A stretch of 36,910 bases of DNA from Nitrospinaceae bacterium (GCA_020343535.1 CP070799.1:1997547-2034456); one strand, 5' to 3'. Shown: positions 1-8,575, counted from the first letter of the stretch. Made by a program: numbers and translations. The notes: generated by a model not told the origin, from the letters alone.

Positions 1-1491
1 ATCGAGAATGAGGATCGGCGGGTCTTTGAGAAACGCCCGGGCGATGGCGATGCGATGCCTCTCGCCCGCTGAAAGCTTGACTCCCCGCTCGCCGATCAGC
101 GTGTCGTACTTTTCAGGCAGTTTTTCGATGAACTCCGCGGCGTGCGCTGCCCTGGCGGCGTGGGCGACACTATCGGTGTCCGCCTCAATGTTGCCGTAAA
201 GAATGTTTTCGGCCACCGTGCCGTTGAACAGGAAGGGGTCCTGCGAAACCAGCCCGATTTGTTCCCGGAGGTAGGAAAGTTTCAATTGCTGGATGGGGTG
301 GCCGTCGAGGCGGATGACCCCCCGGTCGGGATCGTAAAAGCGCATGAGCAGCTTCACCAGTGTGGACTTGCCGCTGCCGGTGTGCCCCACCAAGGCGATG
401 GTTTCTCCCTCGCTGATGTTGAAGGCGATGTCCTCGACCGCCATCTTGTTTCCCTGATAAGAGAACGAGACCGCCTCGAAGGCGATGCGGCCGTGGGCGT
501 TGGTCGAGGGCAGGATCGCCCGGGGCGATTCGACCACCTCCGGCAGCGTGTCGATGATTTCGAAAAGCCGCTCGCTGGAAGCCAGGGCGTGCTGCAGCAT
601 ATGGTTGACCGAATGCAGCTGATTGATCGGCGTGTAAAAAAGCGCCAGGTAGCCGAGAAAGGCGACGAGCGAACCGACGGTGATCTCCCCGCCCCGCACG
701 AGCCCGATGCCGTAGAGAAGGATGAACACCGTGCCCAGAGAGCCGATGAACATCATCGATGGCGAGTACACCGCCCACAGGCCCATCACCTTCAGGGTTC
801 CGTCGCAGTAGTCGCTGCTTTTTTTCTCGAAGCGCTTGATCTCGTGCAGCTGACGGTTGAACGACAGGGTTTCGCGAATGCCTGAGATCGAATCCTGCAG
901 GATGGCGTTCATTTTCGCCGCGCGCTGCCGCACCAGGTGATATAAACTGTGGGCATGGACGGTGTACTTCCACGCGCCCCACACCAGGAGCGGAATGGGC
1001 AGGAGCGCCACCAGCGCCAGTTTCCAGTGCAGCGCGAGCAACAGGAGCGTGATGCCCAGGAGCGTGAGAACGGCGGTGACCACCTGCTCCACGCCGTCTA
1101 TGAAGATGCGCTCGACGTAGTTGACGTCGTCGTTGACCCGCGACATGAGTTCGCCGGTGGAGCGGTTCTCGAAATAATTGAGAGAAAGCCGTTGCAGCGC
1201 CCGGTAAACCTCCGAACGCATGTCGAACACCACTTTTTGCTCGACCCGGTTGTTGACGACGATGCGCTTGTGGTTGAAGAAATTACGCGCCAGGAACACG
1301 ATCAGGAGCAGGGCAGTGGCCCCGTACACCAGCCTGCCGGTGTCGCTCTCCACCAACCGGTCGACGATCACCTTCATCAGCCACGGTGGCACCAGGTCGA
1401 GCAGCGTGGTCAGGATCGCAAAGGCGAGGGTGAGCGCCACCTGGGCCTTGTATGGTTTCAAATAGGCAAGAACGCGAAGCAATGATTTCAT
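1..1491 (-). CDS. ABC exporter, fused permease/ATPase (MsbA type), 3' end cut off
   Basis: This is a type IV (exporter-fold) ABC half-transporter that probably moves lipid or another hydrophobic substrate across the inner membrane. It reads from ATG at 1491 and stays open to the window start (497 codons, no stop seen). The N-terminal half has about six hydrophobic segments (residues 1-310). The ATPase domain has Walker A GHTGSGKST (about 367-375), a Q-loop region SQDPF, and a signature LSAGE (about 472) in place of the usual LSGGQ. The sequence ends at the Walker B run PPILILD, so the catalytic Glu and H-loop lie outside the window. It is divergent from the aldo/keto reductase and shares a 119-bp spacer with it. 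Lipid A (msbA) is the best-known substrate of close relatives, but the substrate cannot be read from the sequence. Confidence 0.93.
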   Translation of the reverse strand, partial: MKSLLRVLAYLKPYKAQVALTLAFAILTTLLDLVPPWLMKVIVDRLVESDTGRLVYGATALLLIVFLARNFFNHKRIVVNNRVEQKVVFDMRSEVYRALQRLSLNYFENRSTGELMSRVNDDVNYVERIFIDGVEQVVTAVLTLLGITLLLLALHWKLALVALLPIPLLVWGAWKYTVHAHSLYHLVRQRAAKMNAILQDSISGIRETLSFNRQLHEIKRFEKKSSDYCDGTLKVMGLWAVYSPSMMFIGSLGTVFILLYGIGLVRGGEITVGSLVAFLGYLALFYTPINQLHSVNHMLQHALASSERLFEIIDTLPEVVESPRAILPSTNAHGRIAFEAVSFSYQGNKMAVEDIAFNISEGETIALVGHTGSGKSTLVKLLMRFYDPDRGVIRLDGHPIQQLKLSYLREQIGLVSQDPFLFNGTVAENILYGNIEADTDSVAHAARAAHAAEFIEKLPEKYDTLIGERGVKLSAGERHRIAIARAFLKDPPILILD

Positions 1492-1610
1492 ATTGAATGT
1501 ATGACCTGAATAGAGGACGGGGGATGCGGGGAAACCCCATGCTTCATGGTATTTTCCGCACCGTGGGATGTCAAGCCCCGTGAAACCGGGCTGAAAGAGG
1601 AGACGGGTTG

Positions 1611-2555
1611 ATGGAATACAGAAAACTCGGAGACAGCGACCTCGAGGTGTCGGCCATCGGATTCGGCGCCTGGGGCATCGGCGGAGCGCCGTTCTGGAAA
1701 ACCGAGGGCGATCCGGCCTCGATGAAAGCCCTTCGAAAAGCGGTGGATGCGGGGATCAATTTTTTCGACACCGCGCCGGTGTACGGTTTCGGCCATTCCG
1801 AGGAGCTTCTTGGGAAGGCGCTGAAGCCGGTGCGCGACCGGGTGATCCTCGCCAGTAAGTGCGGCCTGCGCTGGAGCCGCAAAGCGCTCGGGGCGATCAC
1901 GAAAAACGCCAGCCGCGCGTCCATCGAAGAGGAGGTGGAGGGCAGCTTGCAGCGCCTCGGTACCGATCGCATCGATCTGTATCAGGTCCACTGGCCCGAT
2001 GTGAACACGCCGCAGCAGGAGACGATGGAAGCGCTGCTGGGCCTTCAGCGGAAGGGTAAGATCCGCCACTTTGGCGTCAGCAACTATTCTCTGGAGCAGA
2101 TGAAAGACGCCATGCAAAACGGAAGATTCATCGCCCTGCAGCCGGAATACAATCTGCTCAGCCGCGGCATCGAGGCCGAGGTGGTGCCGTGGTGCCTCGA
2201 AAACGGTATCGGCATCGTTGCCTACAGTTCGCTGGCCTCGGGCGTGCTGACGGGAAAGTACGGCAAAGCCACTCGCTTCACGGATTGGCGCAGCAAGGGG
2301 ATAATCGGCACCTTTCAGGGCGAGGCTTACGAGAGGAACATCGACAAGGTGGAACGGTTGGCGGCGCTCGCGAAGGCCTCCGGGCGCACGGCGGCGCAGG
2401 TGGCCGTCAACTGGGTGTTGCGCCAGCCGGCGGTGGCCACTGCCCTGGTCGGGGTCAAGAACGCGCGTCAGATCGAGGAAAACCTGAGCGCCGTCGGCTG
2501 GGCGCCCGCGCCGGACGTTGACGCCCGGTTAAACGAGGTGTTCGCGCGCAAATGA
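1611..2555 (+). CDS. Aldo/keto reductase
   Basis: This is an NADPH-dependent aldehyde/ketone oxidoreductase of the AKR superfamily, 314 aa, a typical length. The catalytic tetrad is visible: D53 and Y58 (DTAPVYG), K83 (ASKCG) and H127 (YQVHWPD). The C-terminal VGVKNARQIEEN is the cofactor-binding stretch of YajO/AKR11-12-like members. The start is ATG 1611, preceded by AGAGGAG about 8 nt upstream; a TTG immediately before it (1608) is less likely. It stands alone on the plus strand and converges on the prepilin peptidase gene, whose stop is 8 nt away with no terminator between. The physiological substrate is unknown. Confidence 0.93.
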   Translation: MEYRKLGDSDLEVSAIGFGAWGIGGAPFWKTEGDPASMKALRKAVDAGINFFDTAPVYGFGHSEELLGKALKPVRDRVILASKCGLRWSRKALGAITKNASRASIEEEVEGSLQRLGTDRIDLYQVHWPDVNTPQQETMEALLGLQRKGKIRHFGVSNYSLEQMKDAMQNGRFIALQPEYNLLSRGIEAEVVPWCLENGIGIVAYSSLASGVLTGKYGKATRFTDWRSKGIIGTFQGEAYERNIDKVERLAALAKASGRTAAQVAVNWVLRQPAVATALVGVKNARQIEENLSAVGWAPAPDVDARLNEVFARK

Positions 2556-2563
2556 GGCGCGGG

Positions 2564-3343
2564 TCAGAACGGCTGCTGCATCGCCGATAGATAATACCGG
2601 ACGAGATCGTCGCCATAATATAGGACCGCGAGGGTGCCCAGGGCGAGGAAGGGGCCGAAGGGAATCATGCTTTTGCGCGTCCCGCCTTTAAGGACCATGA
2701 GGGCGATGCCCACCACCGAGCCCGCGAGCGCGCCGATGAAGATGATGAGCAGTACCTTCTGCCAGCCCACCAGCGCCCCCGCCGCGGCGATGAACTTGAT
2801 GTCGCCGCCGCCCATGCCGCCCCGCGAGAGCACCGCGATCAGGTAAAACAGTCCGCCGCCAAGAAAAAAGCCGATGAGCGAATCCCGCCAGCCTTCGAGA
2901 TAAAACCCCGCCGCGAAACCGAAGATAATGCCCGGCAGGGTGATCCTGTCGGGAATGATGCGGTGCTGGAAATCGATGACGGTGATGATGACCAGAACCG
3001 CGCTCACCGTGGCGGTGACGGCGAATTCCACACTGAGGCCGGAGCGGAGAAACGCCAGGGTGATGAGCAGCCCGATGATGAGTTCGATGGCCGGATACAT
3101 CGGCGATATCTTCACTCCGCAGGAGCGGCACTTACCGCCGAGCAGGAGGTAGCTGATCACCGGGATATTGTCGTAGGCGCGAACGGGGCTGTTGCAGGCG
3201 GTGCAGTGCGAGGCGGGAAACACCACCGATTCCCGCTTGGGCATGCGGTAAATGCAGACGTTGGAAAAGCTTCCGACCAGCAGGCCGAAGACGGCGACGA
3301 AACCGGTCATGATGGAGAAGGGGACAACGCTTAGAAATTCCAT
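2564..3343 (-). CDS. pilD: Prepilin peptidase / N-methyltransferase (type IV leader peptidase)
   Basis: This is an inner-membrane aspartic protease that removes the leader peptide of type IV pilins or type II secretion pseudopilins and N-methylates the new end. It is 259 aa with multiple membrane segments. The cytoplasmic zinc-binding cysteines are C47-x2-C50 and C72-x2-C75. The catalytic aspartates are D124 (TVIDFQHR) and D180 (GGGDIKF), matching the pair known from the family. It starts 6 nt after the recX stop, so it is probably the last gene of thpR-recA-recX-pilD. No pilin or secretion genes are in the window, so whether it serves pili or type II secretion is not shown. Confidence 0.95.
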   Translation of the reverse strand: MEFLSVVPFSIMTGFVAVFGLLVGSFSNVCIYRMPKRESVVFPASHCTACNSPVRAYDNIPVISYLLLGGKCRSCGVKISPMYPAIELIIGLLITLAFLRSGLSVEFAVTATVSAVLVIITVIDFQHRIIPDRITLPGIIFGFAAGFYLEGWRDSLIGFFLGGGLFYLIAVLSRGGMGGGDIKFIAAAGALVGWQKVLLIIFIGALAGSVVGIALMVLKGGTRKSMIPFGPFLALGTLAVLYYGDDLVRYYLSAMQQPF

Positions 3344-3349
3344 GGCGAT

Positions 3350-3877
3350 TCAGTCGGCATCGGGTGGCGGAGAAAACGCCTCGGGGTCGGATTCGCGGGA
3401 GAGCGGCGCGCCGCCCCCATGCGGAGCCAGTTCGCGCACCACCTTGAACACGGTGCCGGTCGCGAAGCCCCGCCGTTGGAGGTAATGGGCTAGGCGGCGG
3501 CGTTGGGTGCCGCCGTCCACCCCGCCCAGGGTCGACATTTTTTTTTGCCCCGCCCTCAGGGCGAGGTCCCACTCGTCGATTTCGGTGGCCAGGGTGTCGA
3601 GCGCCCTTTCCACCGTGTCGTCCTTCAGGCCCCGCGCCTTCATCTCCATCGCCAGGCGGCGGCGGCCGATATTTTTTTCTTCCATGCGGAAGCGGCCCCA
3701 GTTGAGCGCGAAGCGTTCGTCGTTGATGTAGCCCAGGCGCTTGAGCTCGTCCAGCGTGGAGGCGATGGCGGAGACCTCGAAGTCCTTCTTCGCCAGATGA
3801 TCGGCCACTTCCTTTTCGGTCCGGTCGCGGTAGGACAGGTAGCGAAGCGCCACCGGGCCGGGCTTTTTTCCCTTCAC
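3350..3877 (-). CDS. recX: Regulatory protein RecX
   Basis: RecX binds RecA filaments and modulates their activity. The product is basic and helical, with the RecX signature of tandem three-helix modules: SYRDRTEKEV near the start, then RLGYINDERFA, then RRLAMEMKARG. I chose GTG 3877 (175 aa). It lies 16 nt after the recA stop and has AAAGG about 8 nt upstream. An in-frame ATG at 3970 would give 206 aa, but its N-terminus would overlap the recA C-terminal codons and be an Arg/Pro-rich run unlike RecX. The position directly downstream of recA is the usual one and supports the call. Confidence 0.9.
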   Translation of the reverse strand: MKGKKPGPVALRYLSYRDRTEKEVADHLAKKDFEVSAIASTLDELKRLGYINDERFALNWGRFRMEEKNIGRRRLAMEMKARGLKDDTVERALDTLATEIDEWDLALRAGQKKMSTLGGVDGGTQRRRLAHYLQRRGFATGTVFKVVRELAPHGGGAPLSRESDPEAFSPPPDAD

Positions 3878-3893
3878 CGCGAAGCCTTTGCCC

Positions 3894-4973
<1,080 letters not shown>

Positions 4974-5033
4974 AATGCAAACCCTCCTTCGTGGTGATAG
5001 ATCGGCCGGCACCGCCGGCGGGTGAGTGGGTCA

Positions 5034-5597
5034 TTATTTATCGGCCAGCGCGAAGCGCGCCAGCGTCGTGTAGCGAGAGCCCTGGCGGGACAGCTCGCTT
5101 TCAATCAGTTGAAACGAAGCCACCTCGAAGGGGGCCGCCGTCATCGGTTCCAGGGCCTCGGCCCGCTCTTTCAGCCGGCCCTTGCCGCGGGGCGATTTGA
5201 TCCGCGCCAGGGTGAGGTGTGGGACCTTGGCGCGGTCGTCGCGCTCGAACCCCATCGCGGCGGTTTCATCCTCGATGCAGCGGATGAGGGGGGGCAGCCC
5301 GCCCTCGGGGTCCTCCATGCCCACCCACAACACACGTGGGTTCCGCCAGTGCGGAAACACGCCCACCGCGCCGAGCGACAGCGAAAAGCGGTGGCTTTGC
5401 CCCGCGGAATGTTGCATGCGCGTTTTCAGCTCGGGGACCAGCCCAGGGTGGGTTTCGCCCAAAAACTTGAGAGTTAGGTGCACATTGGCCGGTGGCACCC
5501 AGGCGGCCTTAAGGTCCAGGCTTTGAAACGCCTTCTGGACCCCGGCCAGCGCGTCCCGGGCCGCGGGCGGAATGTCGATCGCAAGAAATAACCTCAA
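5034..5597 (-). CDS. thpR: RNA 2',3'-cyclic phosphodiesterase (2H family)
   Basis: This is a 2H-phosphoesterase that opens 2',3'-cyclic phosphate RNA ends; it was formerly called 2'-5' RNA ligase (LigT). It is 187 aa with both catalytic HxT motifs, H40-L-T42 (HLTLKFLG) and H127-L-T129 (HLTLARI). The start is TTG 5597, where the canonical N-terminus MRLFLAIDIP begins; no better in-frame ATG exists and there is no strong ribosome binding site. It is the first gene of the probable thpR-recA-recX-pilD unit. The cinA-thpR-recA neighbourhood is common in bacteria; cinA is absent here. Confidence 0.92.
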   Translation of the reverse strand: MRLFLAIDIPPAARDALAGVQKAFQSLDLKAAWVPPANVHLTLKFLGETHPGLVPELKTRMQHSAGQSHRFSLSLGAVGVFPHWRNPRVLWVGMEDPEGGLPPLIRCIEDETAAMGFERDDRAKVPHLTLARIKSPRGKGRLKERAEALEPMTAAPFEVASFQLIESELSRQGSRYTTLARFALADK

Positions 5598-5606
5598 GGC
5601 GGTTCC

Positions 5607-5636
5607 AGTTTAGCAAGGCGCTTGAAAGCTTGTCAA
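5607..5636 (-). promoter_or_regulatory. Candidate sigma70 promoter for thpR-recA-recX-pilD
   Basis: On the minus strand there is a perfect -35 TTGACA (5636-5631), an 18-nt spacer and -10 TAAACT (5612-5607, 4 of 6 matches). The predicted start of transcription falls about at the TTG start codon of thpR, which would make that mRNA nearly leaderless. Seen by eye only. Confidence 0.4.
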
Positions 5637-5697
5637 ACAAACTCTATCGGAGAACCAATCGAGGGAAGTTTTGCCGCTGCGCGGGGGGAGGCAGGCG

Positions 5698-5741
5698 CCC
5701 GGGCCGGGCCGCCCAGGGAGAGGGAAGACGGCCCGGCCGGG
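5698..5741. other. Strong G+C-rich hairpin downstream of the DUF2959-like gene
   Basis: The arms GGCCGGGCCG (5702-5711) and CGGCCCGGCC (5729-5738) pair perfectly, and three outer G-C pairs continue past one bulge. The loop is about 17 nt. It lies 15 nt beyond the stop of the lipoprotein gene (minus strand). No T-run follows on the minus strand, so it is not a canonical intrinsic terminator. It may stabilise the 3' end of the mRNA or slow polymerase. Confidence 0.5.
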
Positions 5742-5755
5742 AATAAATAAATCGC

Positions 5756-6457
5756 CTACATATTGGATGGCTTGACGGCGCGCGGCTTGGACGACGTCCT
5801 GGCCGGCGGCTCGGAGAGATTGCGGTTGATCTCCATGGACCTCTCCACCCGGTTGAGCTCGGCAATGGTGGCGTCGAGGCACTTATGGATGTTGCTCGCG
5901 TCCTTGCCCGCCTTGACCACCACGTCCTTGATAGAGACGATGCCCTCAGGCGTCAGGTCGTGGTTCAGGTATTTCTCCACGTCCTGCAGGTCGATGAGGA
6001 ACGGATAGAAGGCCTCGTCGGCGGCGTCCATCTTGACGAGGATCTGATTGAAATTTTCCATCGCCTCAATACGGCGCGCGGCGCTGCGCTCGCGAATGTC
6101 CGGGTTGGCAATGAGCTCGAGGTCCTTCTCCCAGGCCTTGAAGTACACGTCGCCGTTGGCCTTCGTAACGCGCACGCTCTGGTAGGCCGTCTTGGCCTGG
6201 GTTTCCATCTTGTGCAGCGACTTGACGAAATTGTTGTACTGCGGCCTGGGGTCCTCACTCTTTTGCCGGACCAGGCTGTTGAGGTTGGCCAGGGTGATGG
6301 AGATCTGCGATTTCATTTTTTCAAGTTCGGGCTTGGCCTCGTTCATGCTGACGGTGGCCCGCGTGGCGCGTTCGTGCCCGGCGGTGGCACAGGCGGCGAG
6401 CAGGGCAATCGCCATCAGTAAGGCGGCGCGTGACAGGAATGAAAGTTTTTGCGGCAT
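5756..6457 (-). CDS. Outer-membrane-type lipoprotein, DUF2959-like
   Basis: This is a 233-aa predicted lipoprotein. The signal peptide ends in a lipobox LAAC (Cys at about residue 22). The rest is long, mostly alpha-helical and charged, with elements such as YFKAWEKDLELI, NPDIRERS and FLIDLQDVEKYLNHDL. These resemble the DUF2959 family of unknown function; this is a recognition by eye. The C-terminus is a low-complexity, Pro/Ser/Lys-rich tail. It appears monocistronic, with a long upstream region carrying a CRP/FNR-like palindrome, and ends just before the G+C-rich hairpin at 5698-5741. No enzymatic function can be assigned. Confidence 0.8.
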   Translation of the reverse strand: MPQKLSFLSRAALLMAIALLAACATAGHERATRATVSMNEAKPELEKMKSQISITLANLNSLVRQKSEDPRPQYNNFVKSLHKMETQAKTAYQSVRVTKANGDVYFKAWEKDLELIANPDIRERSAARRIEAMENFNQILVKMDAADEAFYPFLIDLQDVEKYLNHDLTPEGIVSIKDVVVKAGKDASNIHKCLDATIAELNRVERSMEINRNLSEPPARTSSKPRAVKPSNM

Positions 6458-6542
6458 GGTGAAAATCCCCCTGTAGTGAAAATGGCCGAAATCTAACCTG
6501 AAGGTACAGAGTTGGGCCCCCTCCTTCCTCTGTATTGGAAAC

Positions 6543-6603
6543 AGGATATCGCGAAACCGATGTCGGTCTAGTGACCTGTGTCACACAGACCTTATTGATT
6601 ATA
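6543..6603 (-). promoter_or_regulatory. Promoter region with CRP/FNR-family-like palindrome upstream of the lipoprotein gene
   Basis: An AGTGA-N6-TCACA palindrome lies at 6570-6585 (CRP/FNR consensus TGTGA-N6-TCACA, 9 of 10 matches). On the minus strand a TATCCT (6548-6543) lies at the distance expected for a class II activated -10, which would put the palindrome centre at about -40. A perfect TATAAT (6603-6598) lies on the other side; if that is the true -10, the palindrome would overlap the initial transcribed region and act as an operator. The sequence alone does not decide which. Confidence 0.4.
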
Positions 6604-6695
6604 AAGGGTTTTGCCTCGGCGCGCCAGGAATTGCCGGGCAACCGGCGGAATGTCAGGGGCTTCGCCCGGGGCTCGGCCGTACCGGTGGACCCTTG

Positions 6696-6767
6696 AAAAA
6701 ATAAAAAAAATTGAGAGGCAGGGGCTTTCTGGGCGCGGGAAGGTTCACATAAGGTCAGAGCCCCTGC
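6696..6767 (-). terminator. Intrinsic terminator with long loop for the 71-aa gene
   Basis: On the minus strand, AGCCCCTGC (plus 6759-6767) and its exact complement (plus 6718-6726) form a 9-bp stem across a loop of 32 nt. A T-rich tract (plus 6696-6710) follows. One arm lies inside the end of the 71-aa coding region. The T tract is long, but the large loop makes the call moderate. Confidence 0.5.
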
Positions 6768-6970
6768 GCGTGCTTGGCGAACCAGTGGCCAAAACTCCAG
6801 CCGGTGCTCCCCCGGCGGCGGGCCTGTTGCCTGGCGAGCCCTTGCAGCATCATGCGCTTCAAGGCCTCGCGGCATTCTCCCTCGCTGATCTCGCCCGCCT
6901 GCAACATTTCCTGAAGCCGCAACACCTTCTCCGGCTCAAGAAATGCGCGCAGCTTTTGCTTCGCCGCCAT
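6755..6970 (-). CDS. Small hypothetical protein (71 aa)
   Basis: I do not recognise the family. The protein is basic and helical: MAAKQKLRAF, a Leu-rich helix, QAGEISEGECREALKRM, then RRRG and an aromatic tail (GWSFGHWFAKH). I chose ATG 6970 because GAGG lies 6 nt upstream. An in-frame ATG at 6982 has no ribosome binding site. The appropriate start signal and the terminator-like structure at its end support a real gene. It is unlinked to the lipoprotein gene downstream. Confidence 0.5.
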   Translation of the reverse strand: MAAKQKLRAFLEPEKVLRLQEMLQAGEISEGECREALKRMMLQGLARQQARRRGSTGWSFGHWFAKHAQGL

Positions 6971-7345
6971 CGCTTTCCTCATTATTATTAATAAAGATCG
7001 CCCGCCCCATACGGGCGCACCCCGCCCATGCGGGAGCTGTAAATCTATAAAGCAAACCCTGTGCCAAAGTTAAGGGGCAGATTTTAAAGGATTTTTATGG
7101 CGGCAAGTGTCCAAAAAAGTGCACGGGGAAGGAGGGGACTGTAGATTGAGTGTGAACATGTTGTAAGCAGCGAGGTGGTTCGAGGAAACAAGGGCTTAGA
7201 TGAAGAGGTTGATAAGTATCCGGATCATTATGACTGATGAAGGATAGAAAGTTTTGATTTTGGGGGCGGGCAATTTTGTCCGCCCGCAATTTTTTATGTA
7301 AACAGCCCCTGGGAATTTTTCTCTGATGAGGCCACAAGTATAAAT
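6971..7345. other. A+T-rich intergenic patch with hairpins and a possible gene remnant
   Basis: About 375 bases without a convincing intact gene. At 6994-7031 two adjacent small G+C hairpins of similar sequence (GCCCG/CGGGC and CCCGC/GCGGG) are embedded in A+T-rich DNA. At about 7145-7240 on the plus strand an open frame without a usable start ends in DEEVDKYPDHYD and a TGA. It reads like the C-terminal end of a lost gene and is followed by the terminator at 7266-7295. Base composition is clearly lower in G+C than the surroundings. Confidence 0.4.
7266..7295 (+). terminator. Intrinsic terminator
   Basis: GCGGGC (7266-7271) pairs with GCCCGC (7282-7287), with a 10-nt loop, and is followed by AATTTTTT. 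This is a canonical plus-strand terminator. No intact plus-strand gene precedes it, so it probably belongs to a decayed gene or a small RNA in the preceding 200 bases. Confidence 0.6.
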
Positions 7346-7561
7346 ATGGTTGCACGTGATCGATACCAAATAAACTTAAAATACGAAAATTGCACGGAAA
7401 CCGGTGTTATTGGCATCTCCGAAAATGATTATCCATTTATGAAAAAAGTGGGTAGATCTGTTGATTATGCCAATGGAAACTTTACTGCTCAGATGATGGT
7501 TGAGTTGGAAGTTTTGGCCATTTGCAAGAAATGCGGCCATGGAACAATAGGCTTTAAGTGA
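7346..7561 (+). CDS. Small Zn-ribbon-like hypothetical protein (71 aa)
   Basis: The product begins MVARDRYQINLKYENC, continues TGVIGISENDYPFM and ends with ICKKCGHGTIGFK. The layout resembles small zinc-ribbon proteins that start with a KCPKC knuckle, carry a SEND/EENDYP-like turn and end with a second CxxC. Here the first knuckle keeps only one Cys (C16), so metal binding may be impaired. The start codon has only a weak, distant GAGG. Codon use is A+T-rich, unlike neighbouring genes, which suggests recent acquisition. Function unknown. Confidence 0.5.
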   Translation: MVARDRYQINLKYENCTETGVIGISENDYPFMKKVGRSVDYANGNFTAQMMVELEVLAICKKCGHGTIGFK

Positions 7562-7638
7562 ATTGACTGGGCTTAAAAATCATTCATTGTTCTATTTCTT
7601 CGGCCAGATAGCTATTGGGAATTATTAAATGAGTCCTC

Positions 7639-8237
7639 TCACCGATGATTCCATCGGATTCGGAACCGCGTGACAATAAACCACGCGAATCCGATGAACA
7701 GCATCCAGACAGCATAAGAGATATCTTGAGGCTTGGGGTCAGAAGCCGCGGTAAAAATTCCGACTGTACCGACAATCGCGAGAAGAGACGAAGCTATCAA
7801 CTGCCCCTTGAGCTTCTTGCTGGTCGCCTGAATCGTCTGCACCCCACCGTGGAATTGGGCCGCTGACCCTCCACCAGCGGTGCCGCGCAGCGCGGGCAGC
7901 TCACCGCGCGCAGTGAGACCTCCGCGCCACAATCCGGGCACTGGGTAAGGCGGGAATCCGGTTTCAGGACCGGCCGCGCGGGTCGCAGTGGCTCATCGGC
8001 GATAAGCACCTCCGGCTCCGCCTTGCGCGCCGGCCTCGGGGCCTGCGAACGAGCCCTCTTCAACTTCCCTGGCAGTTCCGGCACCTGGTCAATGCGCGTC
8101 CAGGTCTTTCCCTTGCCGGTGGACACCAGATCTGAACCGACGAGGAACCCCTGCGCCAACTGGTTGTCCATCAGGTCCTGAGGTACGCTCCCCATCACGG
8201 TATCGCCGCGTTTAACCTGGCAGGTCGTCGAGAACAT
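7639..8237 (-). pseudogene. Zinc-ribbon / membrane protein gene split by a one-base frameshift
   Basis: The gene starts at ATG 8237 with GAGGAG 7 nt upstream. The first frame encodes an N-terminal domain (MFSTTCQVKRGDTVMG...), a basic/proline linker and a double-CxxC zinc ribbon (CPDCGAEV, then SCPRCAAPL). It then runs into unlike sequence and stops near 7797. A second minus-strand frame continues with QTIQATSKKLKGQ, two hydrophobic segments (IASSLLAIVG and YAVWMLFIGFAWFIV) and a stop at 7639. The switch point is the run of four C on the plus strand (7842-7845); one added base would join the frames through STVGVQTIQ. The intact form would be a roughly 199-aa zinc-ribbon membrane protein. It is either a true pseudogene or a sequencing error in a homopolymer. 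Confidence 0.7.
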
Positions 8238-8398
8238 GGTGTTCTCCTCGCCACTTTGTCAGCTATTATGATGTATTCTATGGGGCATTTGGAGTGTACA
8301 TATTTGTCCGATTAGGTGTGTTAATGAGGTTTGGAGAGAGTTTGGGGTTTAAGCGGGTTGAATATTAATGACGTCTACACTTAAAAAAACGCGTTCGT

Positions 8399-8560
8399 TC
8401 AGTGGGTCCCGGCGGGCGTGGGTGTTGGCTTGGGCGGCGGGCTGTCGCCGGGGCTTTGCCAGAAGAAGAACAGCCAGAACAGGATGGCGAGGATCAGGAG
8501 CACGATTTTTCTTGCCGCTGGCACGTGCGCGAAGCTGAAGAATTTTTTGAGTGGCGGCAT
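8399..8560 (-). CDS. Small single-span membrane protein (53 aa)
   Basis: This short gene encodes MPPLKKFFSF, a basic stretch (AARK), a strongly hydrophobic helix with Trp and Phe (about residues 19-34) and a Pro/Thr-rich tail (SPPPKPTPTP). GAGGG lies 6 nt upstream of ATG 8560. It begins 15 nt after the stop of the FGE-like gene, so the two are probably co-transcribed and translationally coupled. Positive residues before the helix suggest an N-in orientation with the Pro-rich tail in the periplasm. A role as membrane partner for its neighbour is inference only. Confidence 0.65.
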   Translation of the reverse strand: MPPLKKFFSFAHVPAARKIVLLILAILFWLFFFWQSPGDSPPPKPTPTPAGTH

Positions 8561-8575
8561 GGTGCGCCCTCTTGG

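Noticed and set aside
7095-7355. An 86-codon minus-strand open frame across the A+T-rich patch
   Set aside because: The translation has no recognisable features, the start lacks a ribosome binding site, and it runs through a plus-strand terminator.
8380-8398. AACGCGTT followed by a T-run (minus strand) as terminator of the small membrane protein gene
   Set aside because: The palindrome has no loop and only 4 bp per arm, so a stable terminator stem is not supported.
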